From the NCBI GenBank assembly GCA_021208685.1, contig JAJOJJ010000016.1, forward strand, positions 124,001 to 188,000: a stretch of 64,000 nt of DNA, read 5' to 3'. A program made the position numbers and the translations under genes. This document shows, in pieces, positions 10,021-20,328 of the stretch. Under the pieces are notes generated by a model. The model was not told the DNA's origin. It was given only the letters and a program-made list of their open reading frames with translations, and ran no database searches. This stretch comes from Saccharospirillaceae bacterium (GTDB lineage Bacteria > Pseudomonadota > Gammaproteobacteria > Pseudomonadales > Oceanobacteraceae). Within the stretch, counting starts at the first letter, position 1; each line of letters opens with the position of its first letter.

Positions 10021-11264
10021 TTTTCCGCAGTTCCTTTGGCACAGAGCGTGAGGTTCAGGTCTTCAATCGGAATATAGGCGGAAACCGCGACATGATCTTC
10101 CGGGAAGGCGCTGAGAATATCGTTCAGATCATCCATAAACTGGCTGATCACCGGCGTGATGCGGATGGCGTCCGGACAGGCGGTGCCCCACAGGGTACAG
10201 GTCTGACCTTCGCGGATATCCGCAGTCGACAGTGGCGTACCGGCTGCTGCTGTACCGTCTGCCGCCGCCAGCATAATATTGATGCAGTCCGGCGCAATCG
10301 CATGTGGCTTGCCTTGATTTACATCCCAGGCCAGCAGGCTTTCGTTTTTGTAATACACCCAGTAATCACCAGCCGCTGCGCTGAAAACAATTTTGCCGAC
10401 ATCAAAGCCCCCGTGGGTGCGGTTGATGATGGTGCTGATTTTGCCTTCGGTAAACACGTAGTTATGAATGTGCAGCAGATTGAGCAGCATGGACAGGGCG
10501 GGTACGGAGGGCGAACTGAGAATCTGGCGGCCAACGGTCAGGGCGCGACCAATGGAGTTGTAAACCAATGAATTCTTAGCGGATGGACTTTGCAGAAAGT
10601 TGGTATCCAGCGGGTAACAGGCCATGCCACCTACCTCATGGTATTCCGGCTTACTGACAGTCTCGCGCGCCTGCTGTTCCAGTTCGGCAGCGCTCAGATC
10701 CAGAAACAGACTTGATGCAAACGGCTCGTCAGTCCAGTTGCAACGCAGACGGGTGCCGCTCTGGGTATCCGAGGCGATTACCGCCGGGCAGCTTGGCGCG
10801 TCGGTTGCCGCCAGCAGGGTTTCGGTCAGGCGCGGATCGGCGCGGCCGGAGGGGTCGGCGTCGATGACGGCGACTTTTCCGTCCATCATGGAGGCGATAT
10901 AGAACGGGATCAGGGTGTTCACCGCGCCGATTTCACCGGGCAGCAGGTATTCAATGCTTTTCTGCTCTTTCTCTTTCAGATAAGCACTGAGACTTTTGAA
11001 GGCATTGACCGGGGCGGTAAAACCAAAGCCTGCGGTTGCCGCGTCGGGAGAGCCCAGATCGACCACCATCAGGGCGGTTTTGTCCCGCTCGAGTTGTGTA
11101 ACCGGTAACAGACTGACGCTGCCACTCATGCGTTGCAGGAAGTCGAGCGCCATGCTGATGGGGCCGCCGCCACCGGAGGCGAGGAAGCAGGCACCGTAAA
11201 CCAGTGCTTTAAGATCGTCGGTATTGAGGGTGGCGGGTGTGGCAATGGGTTGCATGTCGGGCTT
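10017..11264 (-). CDS. DUF917 family protein
   Basis: YGACFLASGGGGPISMALDFL, VNTLIPFYIASMMDGKVAVIDADPSGRADPRLTETLLAAT; ORF track extends to 11381, the start near MQPIATPATLNTDDL is preferred but exact start uncertain. Confidence 0.8.
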   Translation of the reverse strand, partial: KPDMQPIATPATLNTDDLKALVYGACFLASGGGGPISMALDFLQRMSGSVSLLPVTQLERDKTALMVVDLGSPDAATAGFGFTAPVNAFKSLSAYLKEKEQKSIEYLLPGEIGAVNTLIPFYIASMMDGKVAVIDADPSGRADPRLTETLLAATDAPSCPAVIASDTQSGTRLRCNWTDEPFASSLFLDLSAAELEQQARETVSKPEYHEVGGMACYPLDTNFLQSPSAKNSLVYNSIGRALTVGRQILSSPSVPALSMLLNLLHIHNYVFTEGKISTIINRTHGGFDVGKIVFSAAAGDYWVYYKNESLLAWDVNQGKPHAIAPDCINIMLAAADGTAAAGTPLSTADIREGQTCTLWGTACPDAIRITPVISQFMDDLNDILSAFPEDHVAVSAYIPIEDLNLTLCAKGTAEK

Positions 11265-11568
11265 CCTTTTCCTGAGATACATCAACTTTAGACCATAGGT
11301 GAAATCGCTGTATAGCAGGAAATGTCCCGTTAGCCCTGATAATAAAGTCACAGAAACAGCCATCATGCGGCCGAATGCCAAAAATGGCCGTCGTCGCCAT
11401 CATCTGTCGCCGGAGGAGCACGACCCTGAGGGGCGGTAACCCTGCCTGCTCGCCCGGAGCGATGAAGGCAACGCCGTGTTGCCAGCGCCGCTGCTGTCTT
11501 CTGGCGGCAAGCCTGATAAACTCCGCGCCTTAATTGTCAGCTTTCACCAACGCGGGAAACGAACGCTC

Positions 11569-12732
11569 ATGCCGGATGTTATTCCCGACGACTCCGTCGG
11601 TCTGGTCACTCCCCAGTTACAGCATTTTGATCAGCCACTGACTTTGCGCAGTGGCCGGGTTCTGTCGCAGTACGATCTGATGTACGAAACCTATGGCAGC
11701 CTGAACGCCGATAAATCCAACGCGGTGCTGATCTGTCACGCCCTGAGTGGCGATCATCACGCCGCCGGTTACCACAGCATGGACGATAAAAAGCCCGGCT
11801 GGTGGGATAGCGCAATTGGCCCCGGCAAAGCCATCGATACCCGTCACTTTTTTGTGGTGGCGCTGAATAATTTAGGCGGCTGCGCCGGTTCCACCGGGCC
11901 AACCAGTATGAATCCGGAAAGCGGTGATGTGTACGGCCCGGATTTTCCCATTCTGGCGGTGCGCGATTGGGTAAACAGCCAGGCGCGGCTGGCCGATGTA
12001 CTCGGTATTCAGCAATGGGCTGCTGTGGTCGGAGGTTCGCTGGGTGGCATGCAGGTATTGCGCTGGTCGATTCAGTTTCCTGAGCGGGTACGCCATGCGG
12101 TGGTGATTGCTTCGGCACCGAAATTATCGGCGCAGAATATTGCCTTTAACGAAGTTGCCCGTCAGGCCATTGCCAAAGATCCGGATTTCCATGATGGCTG
12201 GTATCACAAATTCGGCACCATTCCGAAATCCGGTCTGATGCAGGCGCGCATGCTGGGGCATTTAACCTATCTGTCAGACGATGCCATGCGGCAGAAATTT
12301 GGCCGTGAGCTGAAAGAAGGCAAACTGAACTACAGCTTTGCACCGGAATTCGAGGTGGAAAGCTACCTGCATCATCAGGGCGAAAAATTCAGTACGCGCT
12401 TTGATGCCAACACCTACATGCTGATGACCAAAGCTCTGGATTATTTTGATCCGGCGGCCGATTTTGATAACGACCTGGTGAAGTGCCTGAGTCGTGCGCG
12501 GTGTGATTATCTGGTGGTGTCTTTTACCACCGACTGGCGATTCTCCCCGGCGCGCTCGGAAGAGATTGTCAATGCGCTGATTCATGCCGACAAAAACGTC
12601 AGCTACGCCTGCATCGAGTCTGACAATGGCCATGATGCTTTCCTGTTGCCGATTCCACGCTACATGGAAATATTCAAAGCCTATATGCAGCGGGTGGCCA
12701 ACAGTATTCCGGCGACGGAGGGTAAAGCATGA
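11569..12732 (+). CDS. metX: Homoserine O-acyltransferase
   Basis: [48 protein letters not shown]; linked to metW. Confidence 0.95.
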   Translation: MPDVIPDDSVGLVTPQLQHFDQPLTLRSGRVLSQYDLMYETYGSLNADKSNAVLICHALSGDHHAAGYHSMDDKKPGWWDSAIGPGKAIDTRHFFVVALNNLGGCAGSTGPTSMNPESGDVYGPDFPILAVRDWVNSQARLADVLGIQQWAAVVGGSLGGMQVLRWSIQFPERVRHAVVIASAPKLSAQNIAFNEVARQAIAKDPDFHDGWYHKFGTIPKSGLMQARMLGHLTYLSDDAMRQKFGRELKEGKLNYSFAPEFEVESYLHHQGEKFSTRFDANTYMLMTKALDYFDPAADFDNDLVKCLSRARCDYLVVSFTTDWRFSPARSEEIVNALIHADKNVSYACIESDNGHDAFLLPIPRYMEIFKAYMQRVANSIPATEGKA

Positions 12733-13331
12733 CGGTATTGCGCGACGATCTGGCCATTATTCAGCAATGGGTTAAACCCGACAGCCAGGTACTTGATCTT
12801 GGCTGTGGCGAAGGCTCGCTGCTGAGCTATCTGAAGCGCCATAAAAATGTGCGTGGATATGGTCTGGAAATTAATCCGGAAAAAATCACCGCCTGTATCG
12901 CCAACGGTGTGAATGTGATTGAGCAGGACCTGGATAAAGGTCTGAGTAATTTTGAAGACAACAGCATTGATACCGTGATCATGGCTCAGGCGTTACAAGC
13001 GGTGCAGCGCCCGGATCTATTGCTTGATGAAATGCTGCGCATCGGGGATGAAGCCATTGTCACCTTCCCGAATTTCGGTTACTGGCGCACGCGCTTTTAT
13101 CTGTTGCTGAAAGGCCGTATGCCCATGTCGGAAACCCTGCCGTATAACTGGTACGACACACCGAATATTCACATGTGTACCTTCCGCGATTTTGAAATGC
13201 TGTGCCGTGAAAAAGGCATCCGCATCCTCAATAAAACCGTGGTTGATGACCAGCATAAAGAGCACTGGACGATTCGCCTGTGGCCGTCCATGCTGGGCGA
13301 AATAGCCGTTTATCACATCACAAGGAAATGA
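12729..13331 (+). CDS. metW: Methionine biosynthesis protein MetW (SAM-dependent methyltransferase-like)
   Basis: [33 protein letters not shown]; overlaps metX stop. Confidence 0.95.
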   Translation: MTVLRDDLAIIQQWVKPDSQVLDLGCGEGSLLSYLKRHKNVRGYGLEINPEKITACIANGVNVIEQDLDKGLSNFEDNSIDTVIMAQALQAVQRPDLLLDEMLRIGDEAIVTFPNFGYWRTRFYLLLKGRMPMSETLPYNWYDTPNIHMCTFRDFEMLCREKGIRILNKTVVDDQHKEHWTIRLWPSMLGEIAVYHITRK

Positions 13332-13333
13332 TC

Positions 13334-13801
13334 ATGAAAGCACTGACTCAGGTTTTTACCGCATGTTTATTCACCCTGTGTGCCGCCTTCAGTCCGTTGT
13401 CGCTGGCCGCCGACCGTGGCGAACAGAAGCAGGTATTCGGTGATTATGAAGTTCACTATATCGGCCTTAATTCCAGTTTTCTGCCTCCTGAAGCGGCTGA
13501 GGCATACGGCATAGCCCGTTCACGGGCGCTGGGTTATATCAGTGTATCGATTCTGCATAACGCAGAAGGCAGCGATATGCCGGTTGCCGTCAGTGGTACA
13601 GTGACCGGCACTATCCGCAATCTGCTCGGTCAGAGCCGCGAACTGGAATTTCAGGAAATCAAAGAGACGAATGCGGTGTATTACATCACCACATTCCGTT
13701 TCGATGATGAAGACATGTATAACGTTAACCTGAAAGCAACTCCGGAAGGCCAGAACCGCACCTTTGATGTGAAATTCAGCCAGCGGTTTTACGAAGAATG
13801 A
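13334..13801 (+). CDS. DUF4426 domain periplasmic protein
   Basis: Signal peptide; position between metW and rdgB as in other gammaproteobacteria; [25 protein letters not shown] (start could be 13328). Confidence 0.8.
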   Translation: MKALTQVFTACLFTLCAAFSPLSLAADRGEQKQVFGDYEVHYIGLNSSFLPPEAAEAYGIARSRALGYISVSILHNAEGSDMPVAVSGTVTGTIRNLLGQSRELEFQEIKETNAVYYITTFRFDDEDMYNVNLKATPEGQNRTFDVKFSQRFYEE

Positions 13802-14412
13802 ACAAAATAGTACTCGCCAGCGGTAACGCCGGAAAATTGCGGGAATTTACTGCGCTGTTTAACACACATTTTGCTGAACAGAATATTGAGTTAATTCCGC
13901 AGACTCAGCTCAACGTGACGGAGGCCGAAGAAACCGGGCTCAGTTTTGTTGAAAATGCCATCCTCAAAGCGCGCAATGCCTGTGCCGCCACCGGTCTCCC
14001 GGCACTGGCGGATGATTCCGGTCTGGAAGTTGATGCTTTACAGGGGGCACCGGGCATTTACAGTGCCCGTTATGCGGCCGCCGACGATGGCTTCGGGCAG
14101 GGCGACAGTGCCAACAATGCCAAGCTGCTGGCGGCATTAAAGGACGTTCCTGAAGCGCAGCGAACCGCACGCTTCCAGTGTGTGCTGGTGTACATGCGTC
14201 ATGCCACCGACCCCACGCCTCAGGTGTTTCAGGGGTGCTGGGAAGGCCGGATTCTGACGGCGCCTGAAGGGCATGATGGCTTTGGTTATGACCCGTTGTT
14301 TTTTGTCCCACCGGAAGGGTGTGCGGCCGCCAGTCTGACAAAAGAGCGTAAAAACCAGCTTTCTCACCGTGGTCAGGCGATTCAGCAACTTCTTGCACGC
14401 TGGCACGTCTGA
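13798..14412 (+). CDS. rdgB: RdgB/HAM1 non-canonical purine NTP pyrophosphatase
   Basis: [49 protein letters not shown]. Confidence 0.95.
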   Translation: MNKIVLASGNAGKLREFTALFNTHFAEQNIELIPQTQLNVTEAEETGLSFVENAILKARNACAATGLPALADDSGLEVDALQGAPGIYSARYAAADDGFGQGDSANNAKLLAALKDVPEAQRTARFQCVLVYMRHATDPTPQVFQGCWEGRILTAPEGHDGFGYDPLFFVPPEGCAAASLTKERKNQLSHRGQAIQQLLARWHV

Positions 14413-14453
14413 TACTCCTTTGCGGATTTGTGAATCCGCGATCGCACGTCCGG

Positions 14454-14479
14454 CCCGCGCTCACTGTGCGGGTTTTTTT
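14454..14479 (+). terminator. Intrinsic terminator downstream of rdgB
   Basis: CCCGCGC-tcact-GTGCGGG followed by T7. Confidence 0.7.
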
Positions 14480-14504
14480 ATGATTTTTTTAAAAAGAGTT
14501 TTGT

Positions 14505-14849
14505 GTGGATATTTTTGATCAGTTAGAACAAAAAGTACTGCGTACCATCAGTAACATCGAAACCCTGCAGCTGGATAATATGCAATTGCAGGAAGACGTA
14601 CAGACACTGCACAACGAACAGCAACAAAATCAGCAGCAGCTGGCGCAGGCCGCCGCTCAGCTGATTGAATGTGATGCCGAACGGTTGGCCCTGACGCAGC
14701 TGAACGAGCAGCTGAACGCGCAAATACTACAAATGCAGCAGGACAATGAGCGTCTGAGAAAAGACAATACGCGTCTGTCGCACGACAATAACGAATGGGC
14801 CGCCAAGGCAGAAGCCTTGCTGCAGGCGCTGGATCTGGCCGAAGTCTGA
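14505..14849 (+). CDS. Small coiled-coil protein (ZapB-like architecture)
   Basis: 114 aa from GTG, continuous heptad-like Leu/Gln pattern, no other domain; lies between rdgB terminator and hemW. Confidence 0.6.
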   Translation: MDIFDQLEQKVLRTISNIETLQLDNMQLQEDVQTLHNEQQQNQQQLAQAAAQLIECDAERLALTQLNEQLNAQILQMQQDNERLRKDNTRLSHDNNEWAAKAEALLQALDLAEV

Positions 14850-14871
14850 GCGGGAATCTGAGGAAGTAAAC

Positions 14872-16014
14872 ATGCTGCATCTGCCGCCGCTGAGTCTGTA
14901 TATTCATGTTCCCTGGTGTATCCGTAAGTGTCCGTACTGCGATTTCAACTCGCATCAGGCTCAAGGCGATGTGCCGGAGCGCGAATATATTCAGGCGCTG
15001 CTGGCCGATCTTGATGACGACCTGCGCTGGGTGCAGGGGCGGGAGATTCACAGCATTTTCCTCGGTGGCGGTACGCCCAGCTTACTGTCGGCCCATGCTT
15101 ATGATGCGTTGTTTAAAGGACTGAAACAGCGCCTCACCTTCGCCCGTGATATTGAAATTACCCTTGAAGCCAACCCCGGTACCTTCGAGGCTGAAAAATT
15201 CGCAGCGTACCGCACGCTGGGGATTAACCGTCTGTCCATCGGCATACAGAGTTTTCAGCCAGAACACTTGCAGACGCTTGGCCGGGTACATGATCGCGAA
15301 CAGGCGTTGCGGGCGATTAAACTGGCCAAAAAAGCCGGCTTTGATAATGTTAATCTTGATTTAATGCATGGCCTGCCGGGGCAAACGGTTGAACAGGCGC
15401 TGGACGATCTGCAACAGGCACTGACGTTTAAGCCCACGCATGTATCCTGGTACCAGCTGACCATCGAACCCAATACCGAATTTTACAAGCGTCCACCGCT
15501 GTTACCGGAAGACGATGCCTTATGGGATATCCAGGAAGCCGGACTGGCATTACTGGCTGAGCACGGGTTTGATCATTACGAAATTTCAGCGCATTGCCAG
15601 CCGGGCAACGCCTCGAAACATAATCTGAATTACTGGCAGTTTGGCGATTACCTCGGCATTGGTGCCGGAGCACATGGCAAGATCACGCTGGCTGATGCCA
15701 ACGTCATTTACCGCACGCAGAAAACCCGCCTGCCAAGAGATTATCTCAATCCGGATAAAACCTTTCTGACCGCTAAGCAAACCATTGAACCGGAAGATAT
15801 TGGCCTTGAGTGTTTAATGAATGGCCTGCGGCTGCGAGAAGGCATGCTGGTCGACGATTTTGAATACCGAACCGGCCTGACACTGGAGTCGGTAGCTGAG
15901 CCTGTGGCAAAAGCGCAGCAACTCGGATTATTAAACGTTGATAAACGAATTTATCCAACCGACAAAGGCCAGCAATATCTGAATGAACTGCTGGCGCTTT
16001 TCTTAACGGAGTAA
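14872..16014 (+). CDS. hemW: Radical SAM haem chaperone HemW
   Basis: HVPWCIRKCPYCDFNSH (CxxxCxxC), GGGTPSLLSA, NRLSIGIQSFQPEHLQTLGR. Confidence 0.95.
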   Translation: MLHLPPLSLYIHVPWCIRKCPYCDFNSHQAQGDVPEREYIQALLADLDDDLRWVQGREIHSIFLGGGTPSLLSAHAYDALFKGLKQRLTFARDIEITLEANPGTFEAEKFAAYRTLGINRLSIGIQSFQPEHLQTLGRVHDREQALRAIKLAKKAGFDNVNLDLMHGLPGQTVEQALDDLQQALTFKPTHVSWYQLTIEPNTEFYKRPPLLPEDDALWDIQEAGLALLAEHGFDHYEISAHCQPGNASKHNLNYWQFGDYLGIGAGAHGKITLADANVIYRTQKTRLPRDYLNPDKTFLTAKQTIEPEDIGLECLMNGLRLREGMLVDDFEYRTGLTLESVAEPVAKAQQLGLLNVDKRIYPTDKGQQYLNELLALFLTE

Positions 16015-16017
16015 TGT

Positions 16018-16929
16018 TCAGGCAACCCGACCAGGCTCTGCAAAGGCAGCATAATGTTGTCTGAGCCATGCCTGACCGGCGCTTTTACCCTGATCATACC
16101 CCTGTTCAATTTTCTCCAGATTCATTGTCAGCCGGCTGACCGGAAAATCATCCGGTGGGGCAATGGCGCGGATGCGGCATCCGCCTGGGGGATTATGAAT
16201 AAAATCCAGACTGGCGTTGTAATCGGCTGAGCGTTGCTGCATGGCTGCCAGTAATGCGGCGTCGTTGCCGAACAGTTTTTCCAGAGCCTTCTGCATCAGG
16301 CTGTCATCGTCATTGGCGGCCTTTTCTTTTTTGCGATAACCCAACGGCCGTGACAATACAACGGTAATGTCACGCGCACCCATTTCCCAGGCTTTACGCA
16401 CCGGAATAGAGTCTGCGACGCCACCATCAACATAGCGTTCACCATCGACCACGATGGGTTTACGGAAGACAAAAGGCAGAGCGCAGGTGGCGACCATTGC
16501 TGCGTGAATATTATTGGCGGTGACGCGTAAATAGCAGGGCTTGCCGTCGCTGACGCGGGTAGTTACGGCATATATTGGCAGAGCCTTTGGCAGCTGCCGG
16601 GTATGCAATGGCAACTGATCGTGAGCATAATTCCATAGCCAGTCGACATCGGTCAGGTGGCCGCCACGGACAAAGCGCAGAGGGCTGAAAAAGCCACGGC
16701 TGCGGGCGAAGCGGGTAATAACCTCGCGGTTGCGTCCCGGCTGACGCGTGGCATAGGCCGTCAGGTTGGTGGCCCCTGCAGAAACACCAATCGCGAAATC
16801 AAAGGGATAAGCTCCGGCGTGCATAAAGGCATCCAGCACTCCGCTGGCGAAAATACCGCGCATTGCTCCGCCTTCAATAACCAGGGCACTGGTCGCGGAG
16901 TCTGGATTAACCGTTGGAAATGATGGCAT
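16018..16929 (-). CDS. Patatin-like phospholipase
   Basis: EGGAMRGIFASGVLDAF, GVSAGA(TN), DGGVADSIPV catalytic motifs. Confidence 0.9.
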   Translation of the reverse strand: MPSFPTVNPDSATSALVIEGGAMRGIFASGVLDAFMHAGAYPFDFAIGVSAGATNLTAYATRQPGRNREVITRFARSRGFFSPLRFVRGGHLTDVDWLWNYAHDQLPLHTRQLPKALPIYAVTTRVSDGKPCYLRVTANNIHAAMVATCALPFVFRKPIVVDGERYVDGGVADSIPVRKAWEMGARDITVVLSRPLGYRKKEKAANDDDSLMQKALEKLFGNDAALLAAMQQRSADYNASLDFIHNPPGGCRIRAIAPPDDFPVSRLTMNLEKIEQGYDQGKSAGQAWLRQHYAAFAEPGRVA

Positions 16930-17326
16930 TGCAGGCCTCCTGCCGGGTTCGGATAGGTTGCTGAAAGGAACCTATTGTTTCTTTTCACACATCCTGCGGG
17001 AAATAAAAATATCTTATGCTTCTGATAGCGGCGATAAAACGGCCGTTACCGGAACGGGCTGTTTTGCCGGTGGAGTGAACAGTCAGAGATGACAATTCTC
17101 TGGTTAAAAATGAGCCGGACGCGACCTCTGCAGACATAAACCACAGGACTTCTCCGACCGCGCCACCGTCTGCGTGAGAGCGGTGCGCAGGGTCAGGAAC
17201 AGATTGGCCTGCCAACCCCGAAGGGGTGAAGCACAGGAATATGATGAACATCCCCCACTTTCAGCGCCTTGTCTGAGGAATGTTTAGCCGATAACAGGCC
17301 GGAGAGGCTCCTTAATTTCAAGAATC

Positions 17327-18358
17327 TCAGTGATGCTTCCTGAAATCACCCGGGCTTTTCCCTGTCCAGGATTTAAACGCGCGATTAAAGTTTGAAGCAT
17401 CCCTGAAGCCAATATCAAAGCCTACTTCTGATGTTGTTTTGGTCGTATTAAGCAGTAAGTATTTAGCGATTCCAAGTCGGACAGAATCAAGCAACTGCTG
17501 ATAGGTTGTATTGGATTTCTGCAGCTCTCTTCGCAGGGTTCGTGATGATATACAGAGATGCTCAGCGGCTTCAGATAACGACGGATTCTTATTGGGGAAA
17601 TTGATTATAAAGTTATTAATCTCATTTATTATCCCCGATTGATGCTTAACGTTTTTAAGCATTTTCTGACATAATTCTGTGAATGCTTCTTCCGTATCGG
17701 GATTGGCGGTTATAAATGTTTTTTTCAGAAAGGAAGGGTTTAAATATAACGTTGTGGTCTGAGCGCCAAAAATAACAGGGAAATCAATTAAGGACGCCTG
17801 AGTATCCCACCCTTCCGGCTCATCACAGCTGAACTCTGCCCTTTTGATTACGTCTTCACCCTCGGTCAGAAATTTGAAAACACAGTCAAATGCACTGACG
17901 ATGCACGATAGCATGAAGTAACGGACATCTCCGAAATCAAAAGATTCACGCACCTGCAGTATCCTTGAATCCACATCAGGCAGACCATCATGCAGCGTTA
18001 AATCATAGGAAGGGGCGCGGAGTTTGAAAAAAAGAGCTAATTTCCTAACGGCTGACTCACCAGTATCCGAAGACATAATCGCAAGGCCGAGTTCACCCAG
18101 TGAGGAGATATTGATCTTTCGGCCAAATCGCCATCCTAGATGAGAGTCCTGGAATGCCGATAGGGCATTTATGATGAATTCTTTATGTTGCCTGAACGTG
18201 ATTCTGAAGTCATCGCTGATGAACTGATCGCGTACTATGTTGAGACCGCTGAATAACTGATCCAGCCCAATGCCTTCCTCATGGAGCATACGAAGCAGCA
18301 CTCTGTGGAAGTACGTCGGTATAACAGCATCTTGAGCATTAAGTAAGAGTTTAGCCAT
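17327..18358 (-). CDS. AraC family regulator (arabinose-binding-domain N-terminus)
   Basis: HTH: HLCISSRTLRRELQKSNTTYQQLLDSVRLGIAKYLL...IGFRDASNFNRAFKSWTGKSPGDFR. Confidence 0.9.
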   Translation of the reverse strand: MAKLLLNAQDAVIPTYFHRVLLRMLHEEGIGLDQLFSGLNIVRDQFISDDFRITFRQHKEFIINALSAFQDSHLGWRFGRKINISSLGELGLAIMSSDTGESAVRKLALFFKLRAPSYDLTLHDGLPDVDSRILQVRESFDFGDVRYFMLSCIVSAFDCVFKFLTEGEDVIKRAEFSCDEPEGWDTQASLIDFPVIFGAQTTTLYLNPSFLKKTFITANPDTEEAFTELCQKMLKNVKHQSGIINEINNFIINFPNKNPSLSEAAEHLCISSRTLRRELQKSNTTYQQLLDSVRLGIAKYLLLNTTKTTSEVGFDIGFRDASNFNRAFKSWTGKSPGDFRKHH

Positions 18359-18400
18359 GAACCCCTGCCAGCATCAATTATTCACAGGCGCCCTGACGGG

Positions 18401-18430
18401 CATATGACTCTGCAGATGGCCACATATGAC
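18401..18430. promoter_or_regulatory. Candidate AraC operator: 8-bp direct repeats CATATGAC spaced 22 bp
   Basis: CATATGACTCTG at 18401 and CATATGACCATG at 18423, in the divergent araC/sulfatase intergenic region. Confidence 0.45.
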
Positions 18431-18506
18431 CATGAATTGACCACTAGCGCAATTCCTATTTGAGGGTGGGGTACTACAATCTTGGAAGACACTATTGGAT
18501 ATAATA

Positions 18507-20309
18507 ATGAAAACAAACCTGATTCCTTGCCTCAAACAGCATGTAACAATTATTAGCCTGTGTATTGCGCTGTTAGCATCCGCGGGTTCGCTGCTTGCTG
18601 ACGAGCAACCTGCTCGTCCGAATATACTGATCGTTCTTCTCGACGACGTCGGATTTATGGATTTCAGTGCTTACGGAAGTGACACTGAGACGCCTAATTT
18701 TGATGAGATAGGCCAATCAGGTGTCATGCTTACCCGATATTATACGGCACCGCTCTGTGGTCCGAGTCGTGCATCGCTGATGACTGGGCAAAGTCCGCAT
18801 CAGGTCGGTGCGGCAACGTTAACGGAGGTGTTGAATGACGAAATGCGTCAACTTCCTGGGTACAGTATGACCTGGCCAGATCAGCAAAAGACCATCGCTT
18901 CCAGATTAAAAGAAGCAGGGTATCAAACCTTTGTATCCGGCAAATGGGGCATTGGAGATATCGGTGCTAATCTGCCTCATCGCTTCGGATTTGATAAATC
19001 CTGGGTTCTTGATTCAACAGGTTCCAGCAATTACAAAGCAAAATCCTATTTACCCCATTACACCGAAGTTAAGTGGTACGAGGACGGAAAGCGCGTTAAT
19101 TTACCGGAAGACTTTTATTCTTCACGGAATATCGTCGACAAAATGATCGAATATATTGATTCCGCTGATCCAAAAGCCCCTTATTTTGGCTACCTTTCAT
19201 TTCAGGCCATTCACATTCCTCTTCAGGTTTCACCTGAATACATCAATAAATACAATGATGTATTCAGCCGTGGCTGGGATGTGATGCGCAAAGAGCGTCT
19301 GCAAAGAGCGATTGATTTAGGTCTGGTTCCTGAGACAACCAGATTGTCAGATGGAGCCTACAATAGCCGTAAGTGGGATAGTCTGACAGCAGATGAAAAG
19401 ATCTATTGGGCGCGGGCAATGCAAGTGAATGCTGGCATGCTCGAATCGGCAGACTTTCATTTTGGCAGACTGGTTGACCACCTGAAATCCAAAGGGCAAT
19501 TAGAGAATACTATTATCCTTGTTACTTCCGATAACGGGCCCGAGTACAACACACTTGGAAAAACGTCCAAGCCAGCATTACGCGCATTTGAACATCTCTG
19601 GATGGCGATTGAGGGCTGGGATGTCAGCTATGAAAATCTTGGTCAGGCAGGAAATCTGGCGGCTATAGGTCATGAATGGGCATCGGTTTCTGCTGCGCCA
19701 TTTCATTTGTTCAAATTCAATGCTTCAGAGGGCGGTATGCGCGTTCCTCTGGTTGTCTCTGGGCCGGGAATTAAGAACAGAGGATTTGTTAACGGCCGTG
19801 CGCAGGTGGCTGATATTACGCCAACGCTGCTGGACTTTGCCGGTGTTGATTACAATCCGGATGAGTTTTATGGTCGCAGCTTAAAGAGCATACTCAGTAG
19901 TGAGGCAAATAATGTCTATGGAGAGGATGACTCGTTTGTATTTGAAGTCAGCGGCGCCGCCGCTTTGTACCGAGGGAATTGGAAAATTACTAAAACACCA
20001 CCCCCTCACGGTGACGGAAACTGGCACCTTTATGATATTTCAACCGATCCTGGTGAAACCACCGATGTCTCCGAAGTACATCCCGGAATGTTCCAAAGCA
20101 TGATTGCAGAATATCAGGCTTATGCAAACGAAGTGGGGGTTTTTGAACTTCCAGCGGGTGAAAGCTCACGGAAACAGTTAATTATCAATGCGATAAAGGG
20201 AACAGCGACGAATTATTGGTACCTTTTCGTAATGATAGCCGTTGCTCAGATTCTCATATTGTATTTTGTCTATCGTATTATAAAGCGGCTTGTTGTCCGC
20301 AACCCATAA
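18507..20309 (+). CDS. Cys-type sulfatase with signal peptide and C-terminal TM helix
   Basis: NILIVLLDDVGFMDFSAYGSDTETPNFD, LCGPSRASLMTGQ (CxPSR), SGKWGIGD, VTSDNGPEY; C-terminal NYWYLFVMIAVAQILILYFVYRIIKRLV. Confidence 0.93.
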   Translation: MKTNLIPCLKQHVTIISLCIALLASAGSLLADEQPARPNILIVLLDDVGFMDFSAYGSDTETPNFDEIGQSGVMLTRYYTAPLCGPSRASLMTGQSPHQVGAATLTEVLNDEMRQLPGYSMTWPDQQKTIASRLKEAGYQTFVSGKWGIGDIGANLPHRFGFDKSWVLDSTGSSNYKAKSYLPHYTEVKWYEDGKRVNLPEDFYSSRNIVDKMIEYIDSADPKAPYFGYLSFQAIHIPLQVSPEYINKYNDVFSRGWDVMRKERLQRAIDLGLVPETTRLSDGAYNSRKWDSLTADEKIYWARAMQVNAGMLESADFHFGRLVDHLKSKGQLENTIILVTSDNGPEYNTLGKTSKPALRAFEHLWMAIEGWDVSYENLGQAGNLAAIGHEWASVSAAPFHLFKFNASEGGMRVPLVVSGPGIKNRGFVNGRAQVADITPTLLDFAGVDYNPDEFYGRSLKSILSSEANNVYGEDDSFVFEVSGAAALYRGNWKITKTPPPHGDGNWHLYDISTDPGETTDVSEVHPGMFQSMIAEYQAYANEVGVFELPAGESSRKQLIINAIKGTATNYWYLFVMIAVAQILILYFVYRIIKRLVVRNP

Positions 20310-20328
20310 TAACTATAAGGGGTAGGCA

